NCBI GenBank assembly: GCA_902776765.1 | Contig: CACYRP010000029.1 | Span: forward strand, 1-64,000 | Source of the DNA: Fibrobacter succinogenes | Lineage (GTDB): Bacteria; Fibrobacterota; Fibrobacteria; Fibrobacterales; Fibrobacteraceae | Length of the DNA: 64,000 nucleotides | Direction of reading: 5' to 3' | Shown: piece after piece, positions 42,692 through 51,940 of the stretch | How positions within the stretch are numbered: position 1 is the stretch's first letter | How the letters are laid out: every line of letters starts with the position of its first letter | Position numbers and translations under genes: made by a program | Notes under the pieces: model-generated | What the model was told of the DNA's origin: nothing | Databases searched by the model: none | Seen by the model: the letters and a program-made list of their open reading frames with translations, nothing else

Positions 42692-43502
42692 GGTACACAT
42701 TTATCCGAACAGGGATACCAAGGGACGTGATATAACGTTCTCCGTACGGAAAGCTGTTGTTTATTTTGTCCTAACTATTTGCGCAGTTATAGGCTTTTTC
42801 ACGTTCTCGCCGGTTCAGATTGTGGAAAACTTGTCGAATGGCAACTTGATGGATGTCTATCACCAGAATTCTGTGATTAAGGGTGAAATCAAGAAAATCC
42901 GCACGGTTGTGGATACGACGATTTTGAAGATTGAAGAGACTCGCATGGTTCGCGACAGTTCCATGAAACTTGGCGGGCTGGGGTTCACTCTTGAAAACGG
43001 ATCTATAGAAGACGACGGCTCTCCTAAAAAGAATTTGCCTGCAATGAGAGCGACGCTTCGAAAAACTTTGAACATTTTGGAAAAAGATTCTGCGCTTGCG
43101 GCGCGCGTTCCGGTGCTTCATCCGCTCAAGAATCATCACGATATCAAGAGCCGATTCGAAATGGTGTTCGATGCGTTTACGGACCAGGAACTTCCGCACA
43201 GAGGTATTGACTTTTTGGCGGCCGAAGGCGATACTGTTTATGCAACTGGCGGCGGGACCGTTGTCGAAGTTCGCAAACATCGCGGTTTTGGACTCACCAT
43301 GAAGATTGAACATATGGAGCATGTGAAAACGTTCTATGCGCATCTTGGCGAAACGCTTTTAAAGCCTGGCGCAAAAGTGCGTCGTGGCGATCCGATTGCG
43401 CTGATTGGCAAGAGCGGCCTCCAGTCGAGTCTTGGCCTGCACTATGAAATCCGCGTGAACGGCGTCCCCGTCAACCCCGAAGATTACTTTATTACAAAGT
43501 AA
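42678..43502 (+). CDS. M23/LytM-domain protein with a degenerate active site
   Basis: A 274-aa protein starting with GTG: one N-terminal TM (about 28-46), a periplasmic helical stretch (50-140) and a C-terminal LytM domain. Zinc ligands H174 and D178 (HRGIDFLA) and H255 (LHYEIRVNG) are present, as is H222 (YAHLGE). The usual first His of the HxH motif is G253 (SLGLHYEI). Such loss is seen in LytM proteins that regulate amidases instead of cutting peptidoglycan. The start overlaps the preceding gene. Confidence 0.85.
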   Translation: MKKLEVHIYPNRDTKGRDITFSVRKAVVYFVLTICAVIGFFTFSPVQIVENLSNGNLMDVYHQNSVIKGEIKKIRTVVDTTILKIEETRMVRDSSMKLGGLGFTLENGSIEDDGSPKKNLPAMRATLRKTLNILEKDSALAARVPVLHPLKNHHDIKSRFEMVFDAFTDQELPHRGIDFLAAEGDTVYATGGGTVVEVRKHRGFGLTMKIEHMEHVKTFYAHLGETLLKPGAKVRRGDPIALIGKSGLQSSLGLHYEIRVNGVPVNPEDYFITK

Positions 43503-43537
43503 TTCTTAGCCGGTAGTCATTGGTCAATAGTTGTTGG

Positions 43538-44221
43538 TTATAAATATTCCAGCCAGCCGATTTGTTCAGCGGCAATAGTTATTAATAGCAACGGCCATGC
43601 GTTATTGAAAAAACGCCCGGTGTGTTTTCCGGTGAATATGTTGTACATGAATACTAGCGAAAGCGTAGCGACGATACCGCCGATAACTCGAGAAAGATTG
43701 GCTCCCGGTGTTATGAAAAATCCTGGATAGCTCCCCAAGAGCAAGCCCAATGATGCTTTAGATAAACAAAATCCGGTGATGCCTAAGTCGAAAGTTCTTT
43801 TCTTTTGGCGCAGATAGCTCCAAAAATAAGCTAGAATAATGCCGACGATTGCACTTGCGTAAGGAATATATGGCAAGATCTCAGTAATGTTGATTGCTTT
43901 GAGAGTTTCCTTTGTTCCAAATTGATTGTATCGCAAGAAATAAGCGATTTGTCTAGCCGCATAAAGGCCCCCAAAAACAGTGAATAGGGGCCACATTATC
44001 AGGGCTTTTTTGAAATTCTCTTTCTCTTCTTTGATTTCTTTTTTCTTTTTTTCAATAGGCTCAAGTTCGTCAATCCGTTTTTCGACGATTGCAATGCGTT
44101 CTTCGGACTCTGCTTTTTCGGCAGCGTCCAGCTCGTCATAAAGTTCATCGTACGAGAGTTTGCAAATGCGTTTCTTGAACGCTTCCAGAGATTCTTCGGC
44201 TTGAGTCTTTTCTTCTTTCAT
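43538..44221 (-). CDS. Membrane protein with N-terminal coiled coil, tandem paralogue
   Basis: A 227-aa protein: an acidic/basic coiled coil (DELYDELDAAEKAESEERIAIVEKRIDELEPIEKKKKEIKEE, about 22-70), then five to six TM helices. The C-terminal GFFITPGANLSRVIGGIVATLSLVFMYN...EQIGWLEYL lines up with GFFVTPGPIVSRIISSIIITLSVFYFYN...EQIGRLTIL in the next gene upstream. No known family. The two are separated by 10 bp. Confidence 0.65.
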   Translation of the reverse strand: MKEEKTQAEESLEAFKKRICKLSYDELYDELDAAEKAESEERIAIVEKRIDELEPIEKKKKEIKEEKENFKKALIMWPLFTVFGGLYAARQIAYFLRYNQFGTKETLKAINITEILPYIPYASAIVGIILAYFWSYLRQKKRTFDLGITGFCLSKASLGLLLGSYPGFFITPGANLSRVIGGIVATLSLVFMYNIFTGKHTGRFFNNAWPLLLITIAAEQIGWLEYL

Positions 44222-44231
44222 GCGAATGAAT

Positions 44232-44933
44232 TTACAAAATTGTCAATCGACCGATTTGCTCAAGAACAAGTGAAAGTGAAATTAACGGGATGGCGCTTTT
44301 GAATAAAAATCCTTTGTACTTGTCTACGTGATAGTTGTAGAAGTAGAATACGGATAAAGTGATGATGATACTCGAAATGATTCGCGAAACAATCGGTCCC
44401 GGTGTCACGAAAAATCCGTAATAGTGACCAAAAACAATTCCGACTAGACCGTTTGCGATGAAAAAGACGGAAAATGCCTCCGTAATCACGATATGTCCAA
44501 ATTCTTTTATTTTATTAATATCAAAGAAAGAACTTCCTTTTTGGCCCCAAATGGAAAAGAAATAAAGTGTTAGGCAAACGATAGTACACGAGTAAGAATA
44601 ATAGGGGAGATAATCCGCAAATATGATTTCTGGGTGCGGAGGGGCGCCAAGCATTCGTTTGATAATGGCTACGAACAAGTAAACATACTCGGTTACACAT
44701 CCTCCAAGTCCCAAAAAAACAAAGAGCAGGGTTTTGGCGAGGCCCCGGAATGCCTGTTTTTGCGTTTTATCCCATTCACGGAGTTCCTTGGCGACGATGT
44801 CTCTGCGTTCCGGCATCGGGTCGTCCTTGACGGCTTCCCATTCTTTTTCGAGTCGTCCAAGCGTAAAGTTTTGAACTCGCTTCTCGTACTTTTCTAAGGA
44901 TGCTTTGTCTGTTGGAAATGTTTTTGGGCTCAT
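44232..44933 (-). CDS. Membrane protein with N-terminal coiled coil, tandem paralogue
   Basis: A 233-aa protein, the first gene of the pair and clearly homologous to 43538-44221 in its last 80 residues. The N-terminus is charged and helical (TLGRLEKEWEAVKDDPMPERRDIVAKELREWDK), followed by TM helices (TLLFVFLGLGGCVTEYVYLFV, SYSCTIVCLTLYFFSIW, VFFIANGLVGIVFG and two more). The function is unknown. Confidence 0.65.
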   Translation of the reverse strand: MSPKTFPTDKASLEKYEKRVQNFTLGRLEKEWEAVKDDPMPERRDIVAKELREWDKTQKQAFRGLAKTLLFVFLGLGGCVTEYVYLFVAIIKRMLGAPPHPEIIFADYLPYYSYSCTIVCLTLYFFSIWGQKGSSFFDINKIKEFGHIVITEAFSVFFIANGLVGIVFGHYYGFFVTPGPIVSRIISSIIITLSVFYFYNYHVDKYKGFLFKSAIPLISLSLVLEQIGRLTIL

Positions 44934-44945
44934 CGCAGATTAATT

Positions 44946-45340
44946 TAATTTGATGTTTGTCTCTGGTCAATAGTTATTCTCTAAGTTCTGCAAGCTAAAA
45001 TTTCTCTCGTCTGTAGCCCAAAGGGCGTTCTCTCGCCTCTCGTCTAACTTTACTGGATCCTTCCACCTATGGTGTCAGGATGACGTCCCTAAATTCTAAA
45101 CTCTTCCCACTGCCAACTAAGCTCTAAGTTCTGCCAACTAAGTTCTGCCAACTGCCAACTAATCTCTCCTACTTCCTAACTCCTACTTCCGAATTCTTAT
45201 CTAGTAACTCATAACTAGTAACTTTCAATTGTACTTTCGCTACGCTCATTTATCGAATTTTCGCACATTTCTCTTACAATTCCCCCCGCTTTTCCCTAAC
45301 CACTAACCACTAGCCACCAACCACTTATCTATATTTATGG
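44946..45340. repeat. Mosaic of intergenic mini-repeats; no gene seen
   Basis: The 537-bp gap holds pieces of at least four repeat families: TAAGTTCTGCCAAC / CTCTAAGTTCTG units (44978-45165), a TGGATCCTTC...CAGGATGAC palindrome (45052-45085), CTACTTCCTAAC units (45168-45195) and ACCACTAACCACTA units (45296-45328). A frame beginning at 45351 enters from here but the real gene starts at 45471. Confidence 0.7.
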
Positions 45341-45470
45341 TCCCCAGGCTTTGCTTTGCAGGCGGGCGGTACTTTCCGTCAAGAAACATAGGGAGCTCGG
45401 ATGCGGTCCATACTTTTGGACTGGTCTTGGGGATATCTATCAAGTTTTGCTTTACCCTTTAGGAGTTTTA

Positions 45471-46990
45471 ATGGCAAATAAGTGTAAGCGCGGAATCTTG
45501 ATTAGTAAAACACCATACGAAAAGCGCATCGCCATCATGGAAGATGGTGAACTCGCAGAATTGGTTGTGGAAGGTGTTTCGTCTAATCGAGTTCTGGGCA
45601 ATATTTATAAGGGTGTCGTTCAGAAGGTGCTTCCTGCACTCAAGGCGGCATTCATTGACATTGGTCTGGAGAAGGCTGGCTTTTTGCATCAGGAAGACGC
45701 CATGGATCGCAACGAACTGTTGCGCCGCGAATATGGTGACGATGATGACGAAGGCGATGCCTCTAAGGAAATTTCGATTGATGAAATTCTCCAGGAAGGC
45801 CAAGAAATCATGGTGCAGGTGGTCAAGGAACCGATTAGCACTAAGGGTGCCCGTTTGACGACGCACTTGAGCTTTGCTGGCCGTTTCTTGGTTTGCATGC
45901 CCGGTACAAATTTCGTCGGCGTCTCGAAGCGTGAACGCGATCCAGTCAAGCGCCGCGAGTTCAAGAAGGTCGTACGCCGCCTCAAGGGTCGCGACGTGGG
46001 CTACATTGTCCGTACCAACGGCCTCAACGAATCCGAATTCGAAATCAACAAGCAGATGCGCGAACTCGAAAGCAAGTGGGAACAGACGAAGTACAACTTC
46101 GAAACCATGCCGCCCGAGACCTGCATCTACGAAGAATCCGATTCCGCGAATATTTCGGCGAAAACACGGACTACGTGTATATCGACAATCGTGATGAATA
46201 CTTTGCCCTTCGTGAATATCTGAAGGTTCTCTCTCCAGATAAGCTCGACAAGGTGAAGCTCTGGAGCTCTAGCGAAAGCTTGTTCGAATACTTCAAGATC
46301 GAAAACGACTACGCTCGTTCCTTGCAGCGCCAGGTCCCGCTTCCGCGCGGTGGCAACCTCGTCATTGAACAGACCGAAGCTCTCGTGTCCATCGACGTGA
46401 ACACGGGTCCGAAGGTCCATGGCAAGGACCAGGGCAAGATCATTCTCGAAACTAACCTCGATGCTTGCCACGAAATCGCAAAGCAACTGCGCCTCCGCGA
46501 TGTGGGCGGTCTTATCATCATCGACTTCATCGATATGGAAACAGACGAAGACCGCGAAGCCGTCTATCAGGAATTCCGCAAGGCAATTCGTCGCGACAAG
46601 GCCCCGATCAGCCCGGCCCCGATTAGCCAGTTCGGTCTCATGGAAGTGACCCGTAAGCGCGTCCGCGTGAACCTCATGACCGAAAAGACCGAATGCTGCC
46701 CTGTGTGCAACGGCAGTGGCCGCATTGCCACGCTGGAATCGACGCTTGGCATGATTGACCGCTGGCTTGCTCGTGCCCACACCAAGGCCCGTCTCCGCGA
46801 GGTGACCCTCGTGGTCAGCGCTCCAGTTGTCGATGTCCTTTGCAAGGACTTGAACCGCATGTTCAACTATCTGGAATACAAGCACAACATCAAGATTTCC
46901 CTCGTGGAAGATGAATCGGCTCATGTAAACCAGTTCTGGATGTACGACAAGAACAATGAAGACATCACGGATTTGTACAACTTTGCATAA
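45471..46990 (+). pseudogene. rng: Ribonuclease G/E, broken by a single-base frameshift
   Basis: RNase G/E cuts single-stranded RNA in rRNA maturation and mRNA decay. Start MANKCKRGILISKTPYEKRIAIMEDGELAELVVEG at 45471 has an AGGAG ribosome site. An S1-like domain with an acidic insert follows (about residues 35-130). The frame is lost at GATTCCGC (46140-46147), after CIYEESD. Homology resumes in another frame with REYFGENTDYVYIDN, then SIDVNTGP, LIIIDFIDME (catalytic Asp) and the zinc-link CCPVC, through to 46990. Restoring one T (GATTTCCGC) joins the two parts into about 506 aa. A sequence error is quite possible. Confidence 0.85.
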
Positions 46991-47014
46991 GTTGCGAATT
47001 TGTTGAAAATTTGA

Positions 47015-47045
47015 AACGGTCGCGCTTTGCGCGGCCGTTTTTTAA
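47015..47045 (+). terminator. Terminator of rng
   Basis: AACGGTCGCGC (47015-47025) pairs with GCGCGGCCGTT (47029-47039) around TTT, with one G-T pair, followed by TTTTT. Confidence 0.85.
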
Positions 47046-47057
47046 TGCAAAAGAGAC

Positions 47058-47858
47058 TTATTTTGTGTAGTAGCTAAAGCCGCCCGTAGCAGACCAGTGC
47101 CAACCAGGGAAATTTCCAAAAATACTAGCTGCACCTAGACGAATTTCCCAGTGCTTGTTTATTCGATAGCTTGCTGCGATATACTCCGTCATTACCCAAG
47201 GGAAATCAAAGTCTGCTTGAGTCTGTTCATTTTCGGATTTGTTTTCATAGGTTACATTCGGACAATAGGCGCTAAATGAAAAATTAAGAGATAATGATCC
47301 AAGGAAAATGCTTGTGTAGGCGCCCCAAACGGGGGTGAAATCGTTTGATGAATATGATTTAAAATTTTCGCTATAAGTAATATCCGAGCTTTCCAGATTA
47401 TCTCTATCCACCGAACTATCAATATCAAATAAGACTTCTGTTTTTCGTATTTTATGAATGTATTCCGTCCCGGAATAGCTGTACTTATTGAAGTACTTCC
47501 ATAATCCAGCTGAAAGACCAAACTCAAGGAATCTAGTGTTTATTCCTAAAGATAGGCTACCGAACAGACCTCTATTGATAGAAATATTTGTTCCAAACAG
47601 GAACATTTCTTTTTTGTTTAAATATTCAAAGGATGCTGTAAAGTATGGATAAATTATTTTATAGGAACCATCTACATTTTCTTGAACATTATAATTAGCG
47701 TATTCGTGATAATTAGATTTTTTCTTATTTTTTATGCTGGAGAGCGATTCCTTTTCCTGCTTCCATGTATGAATGTTTGCTGATAGTCGCCTACTTGATG
47801 TGTTAGGCTCCATATAGCTATTAGCTCCACGAATTTCGGGAGCCGCAGGAACTTCCAT
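47058..47858 (-). CDS. Beta-barrel-like protein without a visible signal peptide
   Basis: A 266-aa protein with alternating aromatic/hydrophobic strands (YKIIYPYFTASFEYL, LFGSLSLGINTRFLEFGLSAGLWKYF, TSIFLGSLSLNFSFSAYCP) ending in WHWSATGGFSYYTK, like an outer-membrane barrel. The N-terminus (MEVPAAPEIRGANSYMEPNTSSRR) is not a signal peptide, and a stop codon lies just before the ATG. It may be a barrel that lost its first part, or exported another way. No family is recognised. Confidence 0.5.
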   Translation of the reverse strand: MEVPAAPEIRGANSYMEPNTSSRRLSANIHTWKQEKESLSSIKNKKKSNYHEYANYNVQENVDGSYKIIYPYFTASFEYLNKKEMFLFGTNISINRGLFGSLSLGINTRFLEFGLSAGLWKYFNKYSYSGTEYIHKIRKTEVLFDIDSSVDRDNLESSDITYSENFKSYSSNDFTPVWGAYTSIFLGSLSLNFSFSAYCPNVTYENKSENEQTQADFDFPWVMTEYIAASYRINKHWEIRLGAASIFGNFPGWHWSATGGFSYYTK

Positions 47859-47935
47859 CTATAAAATAATATCAAAAGAATCGCTGAAAACAGAAAAACG
47901 CCTATGCGCTTCTATTCTGGAATATTTTTTGCAAA

Positions 47936-47976
47936 AAAAAGACGCCTGCCGAGCGAGCAGGCGCCTTTAGAGAGAG
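47936..47976 (-). terminator. Terminator of the first fibro-slime gene
   Basis: On the minus strand CGCCTGC (47963-47957) pairs with GCAGGCG (47949-47943), followed by an eight-base T run (47940-47933). Confidence 0.85.
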
Positions 47977-47986
47977 AAGGATACTC

Positions 47987-50900
47987 TTATTCTTCGTACA
48001 GATCTATGGTAAATCCTTTTGTTTTGCCGTGACGCACACCCCAGAGGAAGTCTTGTGTGCGGTCTACGATGACTCTATTCCCGATTTTAATTTTGTACGT
48101 AAGTCTTGCAATGTAAACGCCCGTACCGACGAGTCTTCCCTTCTTGGAACGCATATTCCAGGCGAGGAATATCTTGCCGTCGTTATTGCTGTCGAGGCAG
48201 TTGCTGTTGTAGATTGTGTCCGTACATTTAAGCTCTCCGGAATTGCTGTTCACGAAAATGCCAAGGCTTGTGAAATACTTTGTCTTATAAATGAGCTTTG
48301 TCTCTTCGGCGTATTTCTTCGTGATTTCGGCTATTATGGCAGAATTGCCGTTGGCTATTTCCTTGATGTCTTTCGGCGAAATTATTCCGCTGTTGTAGGC
48401 GTTCATGAATTCTTCACCGAGCTTGTATTCCTTATTTACCGCATTGATACCTTTTTCGGCAATGAGTTCCGTTAGCGTTTTGCCTTCTTTTTCAATTGTT
48501 TTCTGGCTTGCATTCTTGACGGCAGCTTCGAGATTCGTGACTTCATCCTTCACTAGGCTCGATAGACTCAGGTTGCCTAGATAATGCCCTTGCGCTCCGT
48601 ATTCGGTTGCGACTTCCTTTGCCGTTTTGGGTTGGTCCTCCGGAACAATTTTCGGAATAGTCGGTGTTGGCGTTGTGATAATTTCTCTAGAAATTTCTGA
48701 TTCGCCAATCGTTACGACTGGAGCGCTTGATACAACGACCTTCTGCTCGCCGGAGATGCGAACGTACGGATTGGTTACAGGCGTACTTCTGTGGAGAAGG
48801 TCCATGTGAACGCCAGGAACCAGCTTGATGGAGTCGCCCATGACCGGGACGTTTTCCTTGTCGTTGCTGGAACTTCTAAAGATGAGTCTCCATCTGAATT
48901 TCTTTTCCTTGGCGACAATATCTGGGACAATATCTTGTCTTTCTGTGACTGTTTGCTTGAAGAAATACGTGAAGTAGGTTGCGGCTATCTCGTCTTCGCA
49001 GTCTAACCCTTCACTGAAAGAAACTAGGAGTACTGTAGAACCGTCATCGCTGTAAGAAATTTCTGCAGATGTAATGACAGGACCAATGGAGTCGGCTACA
49101 TCGCTTGTGAGGCTGATTGTTGTCGGGGCCGCGCCTTCCGTGTATTTCCAGAACGGTGTAATCTTTCCGCTATAGACTGTTTCGGCACCGCCTGTGAACG
49201 GAACGATTCCAAAGCCTCCGAGGGTAGTGATTGTCATGGTGCTGTCGTAATCGTTTGTTTGAACGTTGTCGCTGGAAATTGTCGGGAACTTTTCACCAAA
49301 TTCCAACTGGATGGAATCCATGGTGACTAGCATTTTGTTCAAAGTGCCAACGGGCTTGTTGAGCTTTGCATAAACGCTATCGCCGCGTCCGTCACCGTCC
49401 CTGTCGAAGATGCTTGCATAAACAATCTGCGGTACAGGCGGTTCCTTGAACGAAATGTTTTTCCAAATAGCTTGCTGCGTTTCGTCTGCGCTAGAGACAA
49501 TGAGCTTGATTCCCTGAACCGGAGCGCTGGCCTTGACGTAGAATGTCGCCTTGCCGTTCTTGAGCGTGATAGCTGTAATGGGGGTCCCGTTTTCGTCGCA
49601 GGGCGTGACTGCAACATTGTTTGTGATAACATAAACGACATCGTCGAATGTGGCCCATTCTTCAAACATCACGTTTACAGGGTAGCGAGTATTGACCCAC
49701 TTGCCAAGCGTATCGATGGTTCCGTCGACTTCGTTTGCACCGGTGTCCATGTTCTTGGTTCCAATCGGTGTCCATTTATTTTGGTTGTCGACGCGGGCGT
49801 AGTAAATTTCGGGTGAGTCGTACTTGTCGATGACAAATGTAATTTCGTCGTATTGGGTTTCATCGGCTTGCAAGGAGAATCGCAATTGGTAGGTTCCCGG
49901 CGGGAGCGTACGTGTTTGACGGATCTGCTCGGTGTTGATGGTGAATCCGGTATAGCCTGGCTTGATGACGATGCCGCCAAACCAAACGCCAACGCTATCC
50001 AGAGGGACGCCCTCGGCGTATGCACCGCTGCCAATCAAGGTAAAGTTAGACGGGGCCGTTATAGTATCTGTCGTTGTAGCTCCAGAGAAGTCGCAAGAGA
50101 GTGCCTGCTTGCTAATGCGCTGGAATATTTCGTAATTGATAAGTCCGGCTTCGGACATGTCTTTTGCGAGGATACTTGCTTCGGTCTTCAAGTCGATGGA
50201 TGTTTTCATCTTGAAGTTCGATTCGGAAGTATGGCGTTCGGCGTAGAAGATGTGGAACGGATAGTTGCGTCCTTCTTCAAGACCGAGTGTATCCAGGTCT
50301 ACTGCACCTGAAACCTGTGCATGTTGACCTCCGATATCCACGACAAGGCGGTTGTTGATGAACACCCATACGTCATCGTCACCGAAAAATTCGAAGTACT
50401 GGCCTGGAATATATTCGAAGGTAGCCTGAATTTTCATGGTGAATCCATAGTTGTGTCTCTTTCCACCGCTAGAAATATTGTCAAAGTAGGGATTTGCTAT
50501 GGTCCTTTCGGCATCAAGGTATTGGAAGTCGTCAAGTAGGAACAGACCGCCTTCGGGGCTTCTGTTGTCTTTTTGTCCGAGCCAGAGACCGTCTTTGTCA
50601 AGAGTAAGTTCGATGGAACGGCAGGTGGCGTTTGTGACGGGCTGTCCATTCTTTTGGGCAATAACTTCGGGCAAGAACCACTGAGCAATATGAGTTGTGG
50701 CTTGGCAGGTTTCGGGGAAGTTTGCTGCCGGTACAGGAACTCCGTTCGGACCAAGGATGGGTTCAACCATTCCCAAGGTGTGGTGTGCACATCCGCCAGA
50801 ACCAAAGTCTGCACTGACGCCGTTGATGGGGTCGCCGTTTGTGCCTTCTACGGTACCATCTCTTTCAATGTCTCCGTCTGTGCCGTGGAGCCAGTCAAAC

Positions 50901-51643
50901 ATCATCACGGGGAGTGTCTTGCTGGGGCAATCGCCTAAAACGCCCGGGTACTTGGTGTAAACTGTCGTTGTGGCACCAATATCCTTGCCTGCCTTGACCC
51001 ATATGGTGTCCGCTGCTGCTGCGGCTTCGTCGAGCGAAAGCAGAGTCGATTGTGCAATTGGCGTTATCTTGATTGAATTATGGATGTCAGTGACGTATTC
51101 GTAGCCGATGGTTTGCTTGAAATAGACTTGGAATGAGCCCTCGGTCGGTTTAATGCTTGTTTCGAACCATCCGCAGTAATTTTTGACTGCGGTCATCTTC
51201 GCGGAATCGCCGCCTGCAACATAGAGAATGGCTGAGGTGTTTGTCCACGGAGCGAAGAAACGGATAGTCTTTTTGGGAGCGTTTTCGTAAGCCGCGGTTA
51301 TGGTTGCGGTTGCTCTATTATTGTTAATAGTGATATTGATTTTGGTAACGTCTAGATTTAGGCGTAAATTGACGTTGCCCAATGCTCTACCATTGCATTC
51401 TTCGTTGCTATAAAAGTAGATTCTTTGGTTGTTCGTTACATTTTGCTGCGTGTCAAACGAGCCGTCTGCGTTAGGGGTTAGTGCTATACATGTGGCTTCA
51501 CGAGCATTTCCTATGGTTATGGATAGAGCATCGTAAGTGTTGGGTCGACTTACTATATGAATAGGATATTCTGCGGCCATTGACGGAATGACTGCACATA
51601 AGAGTATTAAAAATACACTAAAGACCATGTTTTTACACCGCAT
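47987..51643 (-). CDS. Fibro-slime domain surface protein (1218 aa)
   Basis: A secreted protein with signal peptide (ending VIPSMAAEY). The fibro-slime/PA14-like region (about residues 245-500) has LPVMMFDWLHGTDGD, GLFLLDDFQYLD, FTMKIQATFEYIPGQYFEFFGDDDVWVFINNRLVVDIGG and YPFHIFYAERHTSESNFKMKTSIDL. Calcium-loop-like DRDGDGRGDSVYA (about 755) and SNNDGKIFLAW segments follow. The C-terminus (KIFLAWNMRSKKGRLVGTGVYIARLTYKI...RTQDFLWGVRH) is a FlgD-like fold with the appearance of a secretion/sorting tail. Family members are found in the outer membrane and cellulose-binding fractions of Fibrobacter. It is paralogous to the next gene. Confidence 0.9.
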   Translation of the reverse strand: MRCKNMVFSVFLILLCAVIPSMAAEYPIHIVSRPNTYDALSITIGNAREATCIALTPNADGSFDTQQNVTNNQRIYFYSNEECNGRALGNVNLRLNLDVTKINITINNNRATATITAAYENAPKKTIRFFAPWTNTSAILYVAGGDSAKMTAVKNYCGWFETSIKPTEGSFQVYFKQTIGYEYVTDIHNSIKITPIAQSTLLSLDEAAAAADTIWVKAGKDIGATTTVYTKYPGVLGDCPSKTLPVMMFDWLHGTDGDIERDGTVEGTNGDPINGVSADFGSGGCAHHTLGMVEPILGPNGVPVPAANFPETCQATTHIAQWFLPEVIAQKNGQPVTNATCRSIELTLDKDGLWLGQKDNRSPEGGLFLLDDFQYLDAERTIANPYFDNISSGGKRHNYGFTMKIQATFEYIPGQYFEFFGDDDVWVFINNRLVVDIGGQHAQVSGAVDLDTLGLEEGRNYPFHIFYAERHTSESNFKMKTSIDLKTEASILAKDMSEAGLINYEIFQRISKQALSCDFSGATTTDTITAPSNFTLIGSGAYAEGVPLDSVGVWFGGIVIKPGYTGFTINTEQIRQTRTLPPGTYQLRFSLQADETQYDEITFVIDKYDSPEIYYARVDNQNKWTPIGTKNMDTGANEVDGTIDTLGKWVNTRYPVNVMFEEWATFDDVVYVITNNVAVTPCDENGTPITAITLKNGKATFYVKASAPVQGIKLIVSSADETQQAIWKNISFKEPPVPQIVYASIFDRDGDGRGDSVYAKLNKPVGTLNKMLVTMDSIQLEFGEKFPTISSDNVQTNDYDSTMTITTLGGFGIVPFTGGAETVYSGKITPFWKYTEGAAPTTISLTSDVADSIGPVITSAEISYSDDGSTVLLVSFSEGLDCEDEIAATYFTYFFKQTVTERQDIVPDIVAKEKKFRWRLIFRSSSNDKENVPVMGDSIKLVPGVHMDLLHRSTPVTNPYVRISGEQKVVVSSAPVVTIGESEISREIITTPTPTIPKIVPEDQPKTAKEVATEYGAQGHYLGNLSLSSLVKDEVTNLEAAVKNASQKTIEKEGKTLTELIAEKGINAVNKEYKLGEEFMNAYNSGIISPKDIKEIANGNSAIIAEITKKYAEETKLIYKTKYFTSLGIFVNSNSGELKCTDTIYNSNCLDSNNDGKIFLAWNMRSKKGRLVGTGVYIARLTYKIKIGNRVIVDRTQDFLWGVRHGKTKGFTIDLYEE

Positions 51644-51794
51644 CCACGACTCCCTGAATACTGTTATTCCTTATGAAAATACATTTAATATTGTGATTCA
51701 TATCAATTTTTTTTTATGAATTTGTAAAATAAATTGCGATTACAGCAACGCTTGTGTAGAGAATACTTTGCAAGGGGGAAAAGTTCCGTTTTTT

Positions 51795-51826
51795 AAAAAA
51801 AATGACGGATTGATGTCCGTCTTTTT
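51795..51826. terminator. Bidirectional hairpin between the fibro-slime genes
   Basis: GACGGA (51804-51809) pairs with TCCGTC (51816-51821). Five T follow on the plus strand and an A run (51795-51802) gives a T run on the minus strand. Confidence 0.6.
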
Positions 51827-51883
51827 GCTATAGATACGTGCCTTTGTGAGAATGAAGTATTAAGTAATGATTGCGAGGTATAA

Positions 51884-51926
51884 AAAAGCCCCCGGGGTTC
51901 ACATCACAAAGGTCCGGGGGAAAAAT
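51884..51926 (-). terminator. Terminator of the second fibro-slime gene
   Basis: On the minus strand CCCCCGGACC and the facing GG(...)CCGGGGG form a GC-rich stem (51920-51889), followed by TTTTTTA. The plus strand also has AAAAA after the stem. Confidence 0.75.
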
Positions 51927-51940
51927 CACAGATTCCAAAA

